This document shows positions 9,505 through 19,121 of a stretch of DNA of 34,650 nucleotides, piece by piece. The DNA comes from Bradyrhizobium sp. (GTDB lineage Bacteria > Pseudomonadota > Alphaproteobacteria > Rhizobiales > Xanthobacteraceae), in NCBI RefSeq assembly GCF_019242285.1, contig NZ_JAFAVV010000665.1, positions 1 through 34,650 on the forward strand, written 5' to 3'. The notes below the pieces were generated by a model. That model had not been told where the DNA came from, made no database searches, and saw only the letters and a program-made list of their open reading frames with translations. Made by a program: the position numbers and the translations under genes. The first letter of the stretch is position 1, and every line of letters begins with the position of its first letter.

Positions 9505-11604
9505 ATGGTTCAGGCAATCGTCTTCCTGCCGCTCCTGGGCGCGATCCTGGCCGGCCTGATCTCGCTGTTCGGCGCGCATGCGCGTTGCCCGAGCGGCGAC
9601 ACCGTCGAGCATCACGGCGACGGTCACGGTCACGGGACCACCGATGTCAATGAGGACGCCGGCGTCATTCACGCGTCGAGCCACGAGCCGGACGCGCATG
9701 ACGATCACGGTCGTGACGATCATCATGTGGCCGAGCCTGCGGCTGCCGGATCGCGCGCGGCCGAGCTGATCACGACGGGATTCCTGTTCGTTTCGGCCGC
9801 GCTGTCCTGGGCGACGCTGGTCGATGTCGGCTTCATGCACCACGATGCGACGGTTCCGCTGTTCCCCTGGATCTTCTCCGGCGACCTGCAGGTCTCGTGG
9901 GCGCTGCGGGTCGACACGCTCACGGCGGTCATGCTGGTCGTGGTCACGACCGTGTCCTCGCTCGTGCATCTCTATTCGATCGGCTACATGGACGAGGACC
10001 CGTATCGCCCGCGCTTCTTCGGCTACCTGTCGCTGTTCACCTTCGCGATGCTGATGCTGGTGACCGCAGACAACCTGGCGCAGCTCTTCTTCGGCTGGGA
10101 GGGCGTGGGCCTCGCGAGCTATCTGCTGATCGGCTTCTGGTACCAGAAGCCGTCGGCGAACGCAGCGGCGATCAAGGCCTTCGTGGTCAACCGCGTCGGC
10201 GATTTCGGCTTTGCACTCGGCATCTTCGCCGTCTTCATGATGATGAACTCGATCGATCTGGAGACCATCTTCCATGCCGCGCCGGGACTTGCCGGCAAGA
10301 CCATCGATTTCCTGGGCTGGCAGGCCGACGCGATGACGCTGATCTGCCTCTTGCTGTTCATGGGCGCGATGGGCAAATCGGCGCAATTCCTGCTGCACAC
10401 CTGGCTGCCGGACGCGATGGAAGGTCCGACCCCGGTCTCGGCGCTGATCCATGCCGCGACCATGGTGACCGCCGGCGTCTTCATGGTGGCGCGGCTGTCG
10501 CCGTTGTTCGAGCTGTCGCCCACGGCGCAGTCGGTAGTGATGTTCTTCGGTGCCACCACGGCATTCTTCGCCGCAACCGTCGGCCTCGTCCAGAACGACA
10601 TCAAGCGCATCGTCGCCTATTCGACCTGCTCGCAGCTCGGCTACATGTTCGTGGCGATGGGGGCTGGCGCCTACTCCGTCGGCATGTTCCACCTGTTCAC
10701 CCACGCCTTCTTCAAGGCGCTGCTGTTCCTGGGCTCGGGTTCGGTGATCTACGCCATGCATCACGAGCAGGACATCCGCAACATGGGCGGGTTGTGGCGC
10801 AGGATTCCCTATACGTTTGCGGTGATGTGCATCGGCACACTGGCGCTGACCGGGTTTCCGCTGTTCGCCGGCTATTTCTCCAAGGATGCAATCATCGAAT
10901 CCGCCTATGCCTCGCAGAATCCGGTTTCGACCTACGCCTATGTGCTCACCGTGGTCGCCGCCGGCCTGACCTCGTTCTATTCCTGGCGGCTGATGTTCAA
11001 GACCTTCTTCGGCGAGCCGCACGACCGGGAGCATTACGAGGCGGCGCATGAGAGCCCGCTGTGGATGCTGATCCCGATCGGCGTGCTCGCCGCCGGCTCG
11101 ATCCTCTCGGGATTTCCGTTCCGGGAGCTGTTCGTCGGCCACGGTGTCGAGGAGTTCTTCCGGGAATCGGTGAAGATGAACCCGCACATTCTCGATGACA
11201 TGGAGAAGATGCCGGCGGCTCTGGGATCGCTGCCGTTCGTGATGATGGTGATCGGCGCGTTCGTGTCCTACATCTTCTACATCCGGCGACCCTACATCCC
11301 CGAGCAGCTCGCGGCCGAGCAGCCGATGCTCTACCAGTTCCTGCTCAACAAATGGTATTTCGACGAGCTGTACGACCTGATCTTCGTGCGCCCGGCGAAA
11401 TGGATCGGTCGTTTCCTCTGGAAGTTCGGCGACGGCTACATCATCGACGGCTTCGGTCCGGACGGCGTCTCGGCGCGGGTGCTCGACGTCACCCGCAACG
11501 TGGTCAAGATCCAGACCGGCTATCTCTATCACTATGCCTTCGCGATGCTGATCGGCGTCGCCGGTCTGATCACCTGGTTCATGTTCGGCGCGGGAGGCCA
11601 GTGA
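9505..11604 (+). CDS. nuoL: NADH-quinone oxidoreductase subunit L, with a His/Asp-rich inserted loop
   Basis: This is the distal antiporter-like subunit of complex I with the long lateral helix. The 699-residue protein carries the quinol-oxidoreductase core motifs [16 protein letters not shown] and [16 protein letters not shown], plus the lysine-bearing segment [21 protein letters not shown]. It is longer than the roughly 613 residues of the E. coli protein. Part of the surplus is a hydrophilic stretch at residues 32-85, between the first and second hydrophobic segments, with ten histidines and many aspartates in residues 35-74. Such a loop could bind metal, but no function can be read from the sequence. 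Confidence 0.96.
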   Translation: MVQAIVFLPLLGAILAGLISLFGAHARCPSGDTVEHHGDGHGHGTTDVNEDAGVIHASSHEPDAHDDHGRDDHHVAEPAAAGSRAAELITTGFLFVSAALSWATLVDVGFMHHDATVPLFPWIFSGDLQVSWALRVDTLTAVMLVVVTTVSSLVHLYSIGYMDEDPYRPRFFGYLSLFTFAMLMLVTADNLAQLFFGWEGVGLASYLLIGFWYQKPSANAAAIKAFVVNRVGDFGFALGIFAVFMMMNSIDLETIFHAAPGLAGKTIDFLGWQADAMTLICLLLFMGAMGKSAQFLLHTWLPDAMEGPTPVSALIHAATMVTAGVFMVARLSPLFELSPTAQSVVMFFGATTAFFAATVGLVQNDIKRIVAYSTCSQLGYMFVAMGAGAYSVGMFHLFTHAFFKALLFLGSGSVIYAMHHEQDIRNMGGLWRRIPYTFAVMCIGTLALTGFPLFAGYFSKDAIIESAYASQNPVSTYAYVLTVVAAGLTSFYSWRLMFKTFFGEPHDREHYEAAHESPLWMLIPIGVLAAGSILSGFPFRELFVGHGVEEFFRESVKMNPHILDDMEKMPAALGSLPFVMMVIGAFVSYIFYIRRPYIPEQLAAEQPMLYQFLLNKWYFDELYDLIFVRPAKWIGRFLWKFGDGYIIDGFGPDGVSARVLDVTRNVVKIQTGYLYHYAFAMLIGVAGLITWFMFGAGGQ

Positions 11605-11605
11605 G

Positions 11606-13114
11606 ATGACAACCTGGCCCGTGATTTTCGTCGTCTGGTTTCTGCCGGTCGTCGGCACGCTGCTGGTCTACCTGCTCGCCCGCGGCGGCGACGAGGCGGC
11701 GAACCGCAACGCGCGCTGGATCGCGCTGTGGACGACGCTGATCGATTTCGCCGTGTCGCTGGTGCTGGTCTGGCACTTCGACCCGGCCCAGACGGACTTC
11801 CAGTTCGTCGAGAAGGGCTCGTGGCTCGCGACCGGCATCACCTATCACATGGGCGTCGACGGCGTGTCGCTGCCCTTCGTGATCCTGACCACCGCTCTGA
11901 TGCCGGTCTGCATCATCGCGAGCTGGAAATCGATCACACAGCGCGTGCCGGAATACATGATGGCATTCCTGATCCTGGAAACGCTGATGGTCGGCACCTT
12001 CTGCGCGCTCGACCTCGTGCTGTTCTATCTGTTCTTCGAGGGTGGCCTGATCCCGATGTTCCTGATCATCGGGGTGTGGGGCGGCCCGCGCCGGGTCTAC
12101 GCCTCCTTCAAGTTCTTCCTCTACACGCTGCTCGGCTCGGTCTTGATGCTGCTCGCGATCATGGCGCTGTACTGGAACGGCAATACCACGGACATCCCGA
12201 CCCTGATGCATACCGCGGTGCCGCGGTCCCTGCAGACCTGGGCCTGGCTTGCGTTCTTCGCGTCGTTTGCCGTGAAGATGCCGATGTGGCCGGTCCACAC
12301 CTGGCTGCCGGATGCGCATGTCGAGGCGCCGACCGCAGGCTCGGTGATCCTGGCCGCGATTCTCCTGAAGATGGGCGGCTACGGCTTCCTGCGCTTCTCG
12401 CTGCCGATGTTCCCGCTCGCCTCGCACGACTTCGCGCCGCTGATCTATTCGCTCTCGGTCACCGCCATCATCTACACCTCGCTGGTGGCGTTGATGCAGG
12501 AGGACATGAAGAAGCTGATCGCCTATTCGTCGGTCGCTCACATGGGCTTCGTCACCATGGGCATCTTCGCCGGCACCGTGCAGGGTGTGGCCGGCGGCGT
12601 GTTCCAGATGATCTCGCACGGCATCGTGTCGGGCGCGCTGTTCCTCTGCGTCGGCATCGTCTACGACCGTATGCATACCCGCGAGATCGCGGCCTATGGC
12701 GGCCTCGTCAACCGGATGCCGCTCTATGCGATGGTTTTCATGGTCTTCACCATGGCCAATGTCGGCCTGCCCGGCACCTCCGGCTTCATCGGCGAATTCC
12801 TGACCCTGCTCGGCACCTTCAAGGTCTCGATCCCGACCGCGTTCTTCGCCACCACGGGCGTGATCCTGTCGGCGTGCTATGCGCTCTGGCTCTACCGCAA
12901 GATCATCTTCGGCGCGCTGGTCAAGCCGTCGCTGATGACCATCAAGGACATGACCTTGCGTGAATGCCTGACGCTGTTTCCGCTGGTCGCACTGACGATC
13001 CTGTTCGGGATCTATCCGAAGCCGGTGCTCGACATGTCGGCGGCCTCGGTGCAGCAGCTCGTCAGCAATTATTCCACCGCGATATCGGCCGTGAAGGCCG
13101 CCGCATTGCAGTGA
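11606..13114 (+). CDS. nuoM: NADH-quinone oxidoreductase subunit M
   Basis: This is an antiporter-like proton-pumping subunit of 502 residues. Core motifs are visible: the [21 protein letters not shown] segment (in two parts, [11 protein letters not shown] and [10 protein letters not shown]), [21 protein letters not shown] in the central helices, and [19 protein letters not shown] carrying the conserved lysine. The start ATG lies one base after the nuoL stop. Length and motif order are normal for the family. Confidence 0.97.
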   Translation: MTTWPVIFVVWFLPVVGTLLVYLLARGGDEAANRNARWIALWTTLIDFAVSLVLVWHFDPAQTDFQFVEKGSWLATGITYHMGVDGVSLPFVILTTALMPVCIIASWKSITQRVPEYMMAFLILETLMVGTFCALDLVLFYLFFEGGLIPMFLIIGVWGGPRRVYASFKFFLYTLLGSVLMLLAIMALYWNGNTTDIPTLMHTAVPRSLQTWAWLAFFASFAVKMPMWPVHTWLPDAHVEAPTAGSVILAAILLKMGGYGFLRFSLPMFPLASHDFAPLIYSLSVTAIIYTSLVALMQEDMKKLIAYSSVAHMGFVTMGIFAGTVQGVAGGVFQMISHGIVSGALFLCVGIVYDRMHTREIAAYGGLVNRMPLYAMVFMVFTMANVGLPGTSGFIGEFLTLLGTFKVSIPTAFFATTGVILSACYALWLYRKIIFGALVKPSLMTIKDMTLRECLTLFPLVALTILFGIYPKPVLDMSAASVQQLVSNYSTAISAVKAAALQ

Positions 13115-13136
13115 CACGACCGGGGCAGGACGCGCC

Positions 13137-14573
13137 ATGAGCTTCGAGACCGCAGGCTACCTGTTGATGCCGGTGATGCCCGAGCTGGTGCTCGCGCTGG
13201 GCGCCATGGCGCTGCTGATGCTGGGCGCCTATCGCGGGCAGGGCACCACCGGACTGGTCACGACCCTCGCCGTCTGCCTGCTGATCCTGACCGGCGTGTT
13301 GGAGCTGATGCTGCCGGCCGGCAAGGTCTCGACATTCGGCGGCAGCTTCATCATCGATGACTTCGCCAAGTTCCTGAAGATCCTGGCGCTGATCGGCTCG
13401 GTCGCCACTCTCGTGCTGTCGATCGAGTTCCTGTCCGACCCGTCCCGGCGGATCTTCGAATATCCGATCCTGGTGCTGCTCTCGACGCTCGGCATGATGG
13501 TGCTGATCTCGGCCGGCGACCTGATCGCGCTCTATCTCGGGCTGGAGCTGATGTCGCTCGCACTCTACGTGGTCGCGGCAAGCAACCGCGACAACGTCAA
13601 GTCGACCGAGGCGGGCCTGAAATATTTCGTGCTGGGCGCACTGTCGTCGGGCATGCTGCTCTACGGCGCCTCGCTGATCTACGGTTTCACGGGCACCATC
13701 AGCTTTGCCGGCGTGGCGGCCGCGACGAAGACCGGCAGCGTCGGCATCGTGTTCGGAATCGTGTTCCTGCTGGCCGGGCTCTGCTTCAAGGTGTCGGCGG
13801 TGCCGTTCCACATGTGGACGCCGGACGTCTATGAGGGCGCGCCGACGCCGGTCACCGCCTTCTTTGCCTCGGCGCCGAAGGTCGCGGCACTGGCGGTGTT
13901 CACGCGTGTGACGCTGACCGCGTTTCCCGGCATCATGGCGCAATGGCAGCAGATCGTCGTCTTCGTCTCGATCGCCTCGATGGCGCTCGGCTCGTTCGCC
14001 GCGATCGGCCAGAAGAACATCAAGCGGCTGATGGCCTATTCCTCGATCGGCCACATGGGATTCGCGCTGGTGGGGCTTGCCGCCGGCACGGTCGAGGGCG
14101 CGCAGGGCGTGCTGCTGTATCTGGCGATCTATGTCGCGATGACGCTCGGCTCCTTCGCCATCATTCTCGCCATGAAGCGCAACGGCCAGGCGGTCGAGAA
14201 CATCAGCGATTTCGCAGGCCTGTCGCGCACCAACCCGCTGCTCGCCTTCTTCTTCGCAATGCTCCTGTTCTCGCTCGCCGGCATTCCGCCGCTCGCCGGC
14301 TTCTTTGCCAAGTTCTACGTCTTCATTGCCGCGATCAAGGCGGGACTCTTCACGCTCGCCGTCATTGGTGTCGTCACCAGCGTCGTCGGCGCGTTCTATT
14401 ATCTCTCCATCATCAAGGTGATGTATTTCGACGAGCCGCTGGCGCGGATCGAACCGATGCGGCTGGAGCTGCGCACGGTCCTCGCCGTCGCCGGGCTCTT
14501 CAACCTCCTGTTCTTCGTCTATCCGGGGCCGCTGGTGAGCGTCGCGACCGCGGCCGCGAAATCGCTGTTCTAG
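13137..14573 (+). CDS. nuoN: NADH-quinone oxidoreductase subunit N
   Basis: This is the third antiporter-like subunit, nearest the arm junction. The 478-residue product has about fourteen hydrophobic segments. Family motifs include LYLGLELMSLALYVVAA, the segment FKVSAVPFHMWTPDVYEGAP, and GQKNIKRLMAYSSIGHMGF with the channel lysine. The stop TAG at 14571-14573 is followed immediately by the ATG of birA, with no terminator between them, so the operon continues. Confidence 0.97.
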   Translation: MSFETAGYLLMPVMPELVLALGAMALLMLGAYRGQGTTGLVTTLAVCLLILTGVLELMLPAGKVSTFGGSFIIDDFAKFLKILALIGSVATLVLSIEFLSDPSRRIFEYPILVLLSTLGMMVLISAGDLIALYLGLELMSLALYVVAASNRDNVKSTEAGLKYFVLGALSSGMLLYGASLIYGFTGTISFAGVAAATKTGSVGIVFGIVFLLAGLCFKVSAVPFHMWTPDVYEGAPTPVTAFFASAPKVAALAVFTRVTLTAFPGIMAQWQQIVVFVSIASMALGSFAAIGQKNIKRLMAYSSIGHMGFALVGLAAGTVEGAQGVLLYLAIYVAMTLGSFAIILAMKRNGQAVENISDFAGLSRTNPLLAFFFAMLLFSLAGIPPLAGFFAKFYVFIAAIKAGLFTLAVIGVVTSVVGAFYYLSIIKVMYFDEPLARIEPMRLELRTVLAVAGLFNLLFFVYPGPLVSVATAAAKSLF

Positions 14574-15380
14574 ATGACGTTTACGCTCGGTCCACGCGCT
14601 GCATCGGGGGGCTACAAGCTCGCTGCCTTCGACCAGGTCGGCTCAACAAACGTGGAGGCGATGGCGCGCGCCCGCGACGGCGAGCGGGGGCCGATGTGGT
14701 TCGTGACGTCGGAGCAGACCGCGGGCCGCGGACGCCGCCAGCGGGCCTGGATCGCACCGCGCGGCAATCTCGCCGCCAGCATTCTCGAGACGATGAATGT
14801 TTCGCCGGCCGTTGCGGCGACCCTCGGTTTTGCCGCGGGCCTGTCGGAGGCTGCGGCCCTGCGTAAGGTGAGTGTCGAGGCCGCGCTGCGTCTTGGCCCG
14901 GCCGCGCCCGACTACAAGCTCAAATGGCCCAATGACGTGCTTGCCAATGGCAGGAAGCTCGTTGGCATCTCCCTGGAAGCCGAAGCGATCGGCGATCGGC
15001 TCGCCGTTATCGTCGGCATCGGCACCAACATCATCGCCGCACCCGAGGGCACGCCGACGCCGGCGGTGTCCCTCGCCGCCCTTGGCGTGCAGATTGGTGC
15101 GGAGGAGCTGTTTGCGGCGCTGTCGGACTGCTGGGTCGAATATCTAGAGATCTGGGACAACGGGCGCGGCTTTGCCGAGATCAGGCGCCTGTGGTTGGAG
15201 CGCGCCGTGGGCGTCGGTCAGCCTGTCGCCGTGAAGTCGGACGGCGCGACAATCGAGGGCATCTTCGAGACGATCGACGCGCAGGGCTGCCTGCTGCTAC
15301 GGACGAAGGCAGGCAGGTTGATGCCGATCACCGCGGGAGACGTCTATTTCGGCTCCGCAGCCTCCGCGGGAGCACGTTGA
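14574..15380 (+). CDS. birA: Biotin--[acetyl-CoA-carboxylase] ligase, single-domain type
   Basis: The enzyme activates biotin with ATP and attaches it to the biotin carrier protein of carboxylases. The 268-residue product shows the biotinyl-AMP-binding loop TAGRGRRQRAW near residues 48-58, then KWPNDVLANGRKLVGI near residues 119-134, and the small C-terminal SH3-like domain. It starts directly with the catalytic domain, so there is no N-terminal helix-turn-helix and it should not act as the bio repressor. Its ATG abuts the nuoN stop and its own TGA overlaps the ATG of the RNase J gene. Confidence 0.94.
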   Translation: MTFTLGPRAASGGYKLAAFDQVGSTNVEAMARARDGERGPMWFVTSEQTAGRGRRQRAWIAPRGNLAASILETMNVSPAVAATLGFAAGLSEAAALRKVSVEAALRLGPAAPDYKLKWPNDVLANGRKLVGISLEAEAIGDRLAVIVGIGTNIIAAPEGTPTPAVSLAALGVQIGAEELFAALSDCWVEYLEIWDNGRGFAEIRRLWLERAVGVGQPVAVKSDGATIEGIFETIDAQGCLLLRTKAGRLMPITAGDVYFGSAASAGAR

Positions 15381-17050
15381 TGGCGCGCCCGGACGAGCTC
15401 ACTTTCGCGCCGCTCGGCGGTGTCGGCGAAATCGGCATGAACCTGTCGATCTATGGGCTGGGCAACCGCCACCAGCGGACCTGGCTTGCCGTCGACCTCG
15501 GCGTCTCCTTCGGTGACGAAGAACATCTGCCCGGCATCGACCTGATCATGCCGGACATCGGCTTCCTGGAGAAGGAGCGCAACAATCTGGTCGGGCTGGT
15601 GCTCACGCACGCGCATGAGGATCATTTCGGCGCCATCATCGATCTCTGGCCGCGGCTGAAATGCCCGATCTATGCGACGAAATTCAGCGCAGCGCTGTTC
15701 GAGGCCAAATGCGAGACCGAGCCGAACGCGCCGAAGATCCCGGTAACCGTCGTGCCGTCCGGTGGCCGCGTCGACGTCGGCCCGTTCAATGTCGAGTTCA
15801 TTCCGGTCGCGCATTCGATTCCGGAATCGCATGCGCTGGCGATCCATACCGAGGTCGGCACGGTGCTGCACACCGGGGACTGGAAGATCGACCCGACCCC
15901 GCTGATCGGCCAGCCGACGGACGAGCGGCGGCTGCGGGAGCTCGGGGACGCCGGCGTCCTGGCGCTGATCGGCGATTCCACCAACGCGGTGCGCGACGGC
16001 CGCTCACCCTCGGAAACCGAGGTCGGGCGCACCATCGTCGAACTCGTCAAGAACGCCAGGGGGCGGGTCGCAGTCACGACCTTCGCCTCCAACGTCGCGC
16101 GCCTGAAGGCGGTGGCCGACGCCGCCAGGGCTGCCGAGCGCGAGGTGGTGGTGGTCGGCCGCGCCATGGAGCGGGTGGTGCGGGTGGCGCGCGAGACCGG
16201 CTACCTCGAAGGCGTGCAGAACTTCCGCGGCCCAGATCTCTACGGCCACTTTCCGCCCGACAAGGTGCTGGCGCTGTGCACCGGCAGCCAGGGTGAGCCG
16301 CGGGCAGCGCTGGCGCGGATCGCCAATGACGACCACCCGTTGGTGACGCTGAACAAGGGCGATCGCGTGATCTTCTCCTCGCGAACCATTCCGGGCAACG
16401 AGAAGGCGGTCGGCGCCATCATCAACGGGCTGGTGACGCAGGGCATCGAGGTCATCACCGATCGCACCCACCTCGTTCATGTCTCCGGCCATCCGCGCCG
16501 CGACGAATTGCGCGACATCATCGCCTGGACGCGGCCGCAGCTCCTGATCCCCGTGCATGGCGAGGCGCTGCATCTGTCCGAGCATGCGCAGCTCGCGCGC
16601 GCCGCGGGCGTGCCCAAGGTGATCATCTGCCGCAATGGCGACCTGGTCCGGCTCGGACCGGGCGACCCTGGCATCATCGATGAGCTTCCGGCCGGGCGGC
16701 TCTACAAGGACGGCACGATCCTCGAGGACGCCAAGTCGCGGGCGGTGATCGAACGACGACGGATGGGGTTTGCCGGCTGCGTCTTCGTGGCGATTGCGAT
16801 GACCGAAAAAGGCGAGCTTGCCGACGATCCCGTGGTTGATCTCGTCGGCGCCCCCGAGAAGAATGCGGCCGGCGAGGCGTTCGACGATATCGTGTTCGAC
16901 GTGGTGGTATCCACGGTCGAGGGCCTGCCGCGGGCGCGACGGCGTGACCCGGATGCGCTGGCCGAATCGGTGCGGCGGGCCGTGCGGTCGACGCTGAATG
17001 AACAGTGGGGCAAGAAGCCGCTCTGCCTGGTGCACGTGCTGGAAGTGTAG
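15380..17050 (+). CDS. rnj: Ribonuclease J
   Basis: This metallo-beta-lactamase-fold nuclease acts as an endonuclease and a 5'-to-3' exonuclease in RNA maturation and decay. The 556-residue product contains the zinc motif LTHAHEDHFGA near residues 75-85, the later ligand region VAHSIPESHALAI, HTGDWKID, and the beta-CASP region with TGSQGEPRAAL and HVSGHPRRDEL. The family usually has HGHEDH; here the second residue is alanine (HAHEDH), which keeps all metal ligands. The start ATG shares a base with the birA stop, giving a coupled nuoN-birA-rnj chain. Confidence 0.93.
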   Translation: MARPDELTFAPLGGVGEIGMNLSIYGLGNRHQRTWLAVDLGVSFGDEEHLPGIDLIMPDIGFLEKERNNLVGLVLTHAHEDHFGAIIDLWPRLKCPIYATKFSAALFEAKCETEPNAPKIPVTVVPSGGRVDVGPFNVEFIPVAHSIPESHALAIHTEVGTVLHTGDWKIDPTPLIGQPTDERRLRELGDAGVLALIGDSTNAVRDGRSPSETEVGRTIVELVKNARGRVAVTTFASNVARLKAVADAARAAEREVVVVGRAMERVVRVARETGYLEGVQNFRGPDLYGHFPPDKVLALCTGSQGEPRAALARIANDDHPLVTLNKGDRVIFSSRTIPGNEKAVGAIINGLVTQGIEVITDRTHLVHVSGHPRRDELRDIIAWTRPQLLIPVHGEALHLSEHAQLARAAGVPKVIICRNGDLVRLGPGDPGIIDELPAGRLYKDGTILEDAKSRAVIERRRMGFAGCVFVAIAMTEKGELADDPVVDLVGAPEKNAAGEAFDDIVFDVVVSTVEGLPRARRRDPDALAESVRRAVRSTLNEQWGKKPLCLVHVLEV

Positions 17051-17097
17051 TGAGTTCGCGCCGGCCTGCCGGCGCCAAGAGTTACAGGGAGGCAACG

Positions 17098-17502
17098 ATG
17101 CTCGGCCGGCTCAACCATGTTGCGATCGCGGTCAAGGATGCCGAGAAGGCCGCGAAGATCTACGGCGCCGCGTTCGGCGCCGAGATCTCCAAGGCGGTGC
17201 CGCTGCCCGAGCATGGCGTCACCACCGTGTTCGTGACCCTGCCCAACACCAAGATCGAATTCATCGAGCCGCTCGGCGACACATCGCCGATCGCGAAATT
17301 CCTGGACCGAAATGCCGACGGCGGCATCCACCACGTCTGCTACGAAGTCGCCGATATCGTCGCTTCGCGCGACATCCTGATCGGCGAAGGCGCGCGCGTG
17401 CTCGGCGATGGCGAGCCGAAGATCGGCGCGCATGGCAAGCCGGTGCTGTTCCTTCATCCGAAGGATTTCTCCGGCGCGCTTGTCGAGATCGAGCAGGCCT
17501 GA
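17098..17502 (+). CDS. mce: Methylmalonyl-CoA epimerase
   Basis: The enzyme interconverts the (R) and (S) forms of methylmalonyl-CoA in propionate metabolism. The 134-residue protein is a two-module VOC (glyoxalase) fold. Metal ligand regions are visible at LNHVAIAVKD (residues 5-14), KIEFIEPLG, GIHHVCYEV and the terminal VEIEQA. A GGGAGG ribosome site lies five bases before ATG 17098; an upstream in-frame extension inside the rnj end is a shadow. The 47-base gap after rnj shows no clear terminator, so co-transcription is likely. Confidence 0.93.
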   Translation: MLGRLNHVAIAVKDAEKAAKIYGAAFGAEISKAVPLPEHGVTTVFVTLPNTKIEFIEPLGDTSPIAKFLDRNADGGIHHVCYEVADIVASRDILIGEGARVLGDGEPKIGAHGKPVLFLHPKDFSGALVEIEQA

Positions 17503-17520
17503 AGCCGGGAGCGTGGCGGC

Positions 17521-17796
17521 ATGGCCTATACCATCTCGACCTGGTTTGCCATCTACTTCGTGCTGTGGTGGGTCACGCTGTTCGTGACCCTGCCGTTCGG
17601 CGTGCGCAGCCAGCATGAGGACGGTGTCGGCGCACCCGGCACCGATCCCGGCGCTCCGATCGCGGCCCAGCTCGGACGCAAGATGATCTGGACCACGATC
17701 ATCTCCGCGATCGTTTTTGCGACTGCGATGTTCGCCTACAATGCCGGCTATCTCTCGATCGAGCGATTGTCGCGACTGATGGGGATGCCGTTCTAG
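17521..17796 (+). CDS. DUF1467 small membrane protein
   Basis: This 91-residue protein has two hydrophobic segments (about residues 8-26 and 57-75) around a hydrophilic loop containing PFGVRSQHEDG. That pattern, with LWWVTLFVTLPFGVRSQ, is characteristic of DUF1467, an alphaproteobacterial family of unknown role that is commonly found just after the methylmalonyl-CoA epimerase gene. The gene starts 18 bases after mce. In related genomes I expect proS to follow; here a long accessory stretch follows instead. Confidence 0.88.
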   Translation: MAYTISTWFAIYFVLWWVTLFVTLPFGVRSQHEDGVGAPGTDPGAPIAAQLGRKMIWTTIISAIVFATAMFAYNAGYLSIERLSRLMGMPF

Positions 17797-17818
17797 CTTC
17801 GTTGAGGGGTGCCGGGCC

Positions 17819-19108
17819 ATGGCCGCGCTGCAGCAACCACCGGGCTATCGCATTCTGGGCGAAGCGGAGCTGCGTGATTATCTCGCACAGTTTCCCAAGG
17901 TTGCCGCGAGGCTGGGCGACGCGCCGCATTCCTGGTCCATCGAGGAGGTCGGCGACGGCAATTTGAACCTCGTTTTCATCGTCAGGGGTGCCGCCGACGG
18001 CATCGCGGTCAAGCAGGCATTGCCCTATGTGCGATTGGTCGGCGAGAGCTGGCCGCTGCCATTGTCGCGGGCGCACTATGAATATCTGGCCTTGACCCAT
18101 CAGGCGCGGCTTGCGCCGGGCCTGGTGCCGGCCGTGCTGCATCACGACGAGGCACTGGCGCTGACGGCGATGGAACTGCTCACGCCACACATCATCATGC
18201 GCAAGGGGCTGGTCGCGGGCAAGGTCTATCCGCGCTTTGTCGAGGACGTCACGACCTTCCTGGCGCGCACGCTGTTCCTGACCTCCGACCTCGCCGTGCC
18301 GGCAGCGGAGAAGAAGGAGCACATCGCGGCATTCACCGGCAACCACGCGCTCTGCAGGATCACCGAGGATCTGATCTTCACCGATCCCTATCGCGCGGCC
18401 GAGCAGAACCGCTGGACCTCGCCCTGGCTCGATGCCACCGCCGCCCGCTTCCGCGACGATCTCGATGCGCATGTCGCGATCTCCCGGCTCAAGCTGAAAT
18501 TCCTGAGCCATCCGGAAGCGCTGATCCATGGCGATCTCCACACCGGCTCGATCATGGTGACCGAGAGCGAGACACGGGTGATCGACCCGGAGTTTGCTTT
18601 CTACGGACCGATGGGATTCGACATCGGCGCCGTCATCGCCAACCTGCTCATGGCTTATCTGGCTTCGGCCGGCCACGAGCGCTCGGCGGGCGAACGGCAC
18701 GAATTCGAGGCATGGATGCTGGGGACGGTCGAGGGCGTGTGGACGGAATTCGCCCGGAAATTTCTCGGACTCTGGCGCACGGAGGCCAAGGGCGACGCCT
18801 ATCCCGTGTCCCTGTTCTCAGGCGAAGCCGGCGAGATGCGACTTGAAGTCGAGCGACAGACCTACATGGCGCTGCTGTTCCGCGACACCGTGGGCTTTGC
18901 GGCCGCAAAGATCATTCGCCGCATCCTCGGTCTCGCGCACAACATCGACTTCGAGTGGATCGAGGATACGAGATCCCGGGCCGTCTGCGAGGCGCGCAGC
19001 CTGCGGCTTGCGCGGGCAATGCTGGTGGGGACAGCCACCTTTCCTGATATCGCCGCCCTCACCAGCGCCGCCCGCGAAAGCCGTCAATGGCAGCCGGATT
19101 TCGCCTAG
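17819..19108 (+). CDS. mtnK: S-methyl-5-thioribose kinase
   Basis: The enzyme phosphorylates 5-methylthioribose in the methionine salvage pathway. The 429-residue product has the APH/choline-kinase-like fold of MtnK. The N-terminal segment has SIEEVGDGNLNLVF, then VKQALPYVRLVGESWPL. The catalytic loop is LIHGDLHTGSIMV near residues 236-248, and VIDPEFAFYGPMGFDIG carries the metal-binding Asp-Pro-Glu. The usual partner mtnA is not in this window. The gene converges on the flavin monooxygenase gene with only 13 bases between stops. The palindrome CCTAGCTAGG spans its stop codon. Confidence 0.92.
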   Translation: MAALQQPPGYRILGEAELRDYLAQFPKVAARLGDAPHSWSIEEVGDGNLNLVFIVRGAADGIAVKQALPYVRLVGESWPLPLSRAHYEYLALTHQARLAPGLVPAVLHHDEALALTAMELLTPHIIMRKGLVAGKVYPRFVEDVTTFLARTLFLTSDLAVPAAEKKEHIAAFTGNHALCRITEDLIFTDPYRAAEQNRWTSPWLDATAARFRDDLDAHVAISRLKLKFLSHPEALIHGDLHTGSIMVTESETRVIDPEFAFYGPMGFDIGAVIANLLMAYLASAGHERSAGERHEFEAWMLGTVEGVWTEFARKFLGLWRTEAKGDAYPVSLFSGEAGEMRLEVERQTYMALLFRDTVGFAAAKIIRRILGLAHNIDFEWIEDTRSRAVCEARSLRLARAMLVGTATFPDIAALTSAARESRQWQPDFA

Positions 19109-19121
19109 CTAGGGCTTGTGC

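Noticed and set aside
19099..19121. CCTAGCTAGG palindrome as a terminator or attachment site between convergent genes
   Set aside because: It is only ten bases, has no T-tract and no second copy at another edge of the accessory block.
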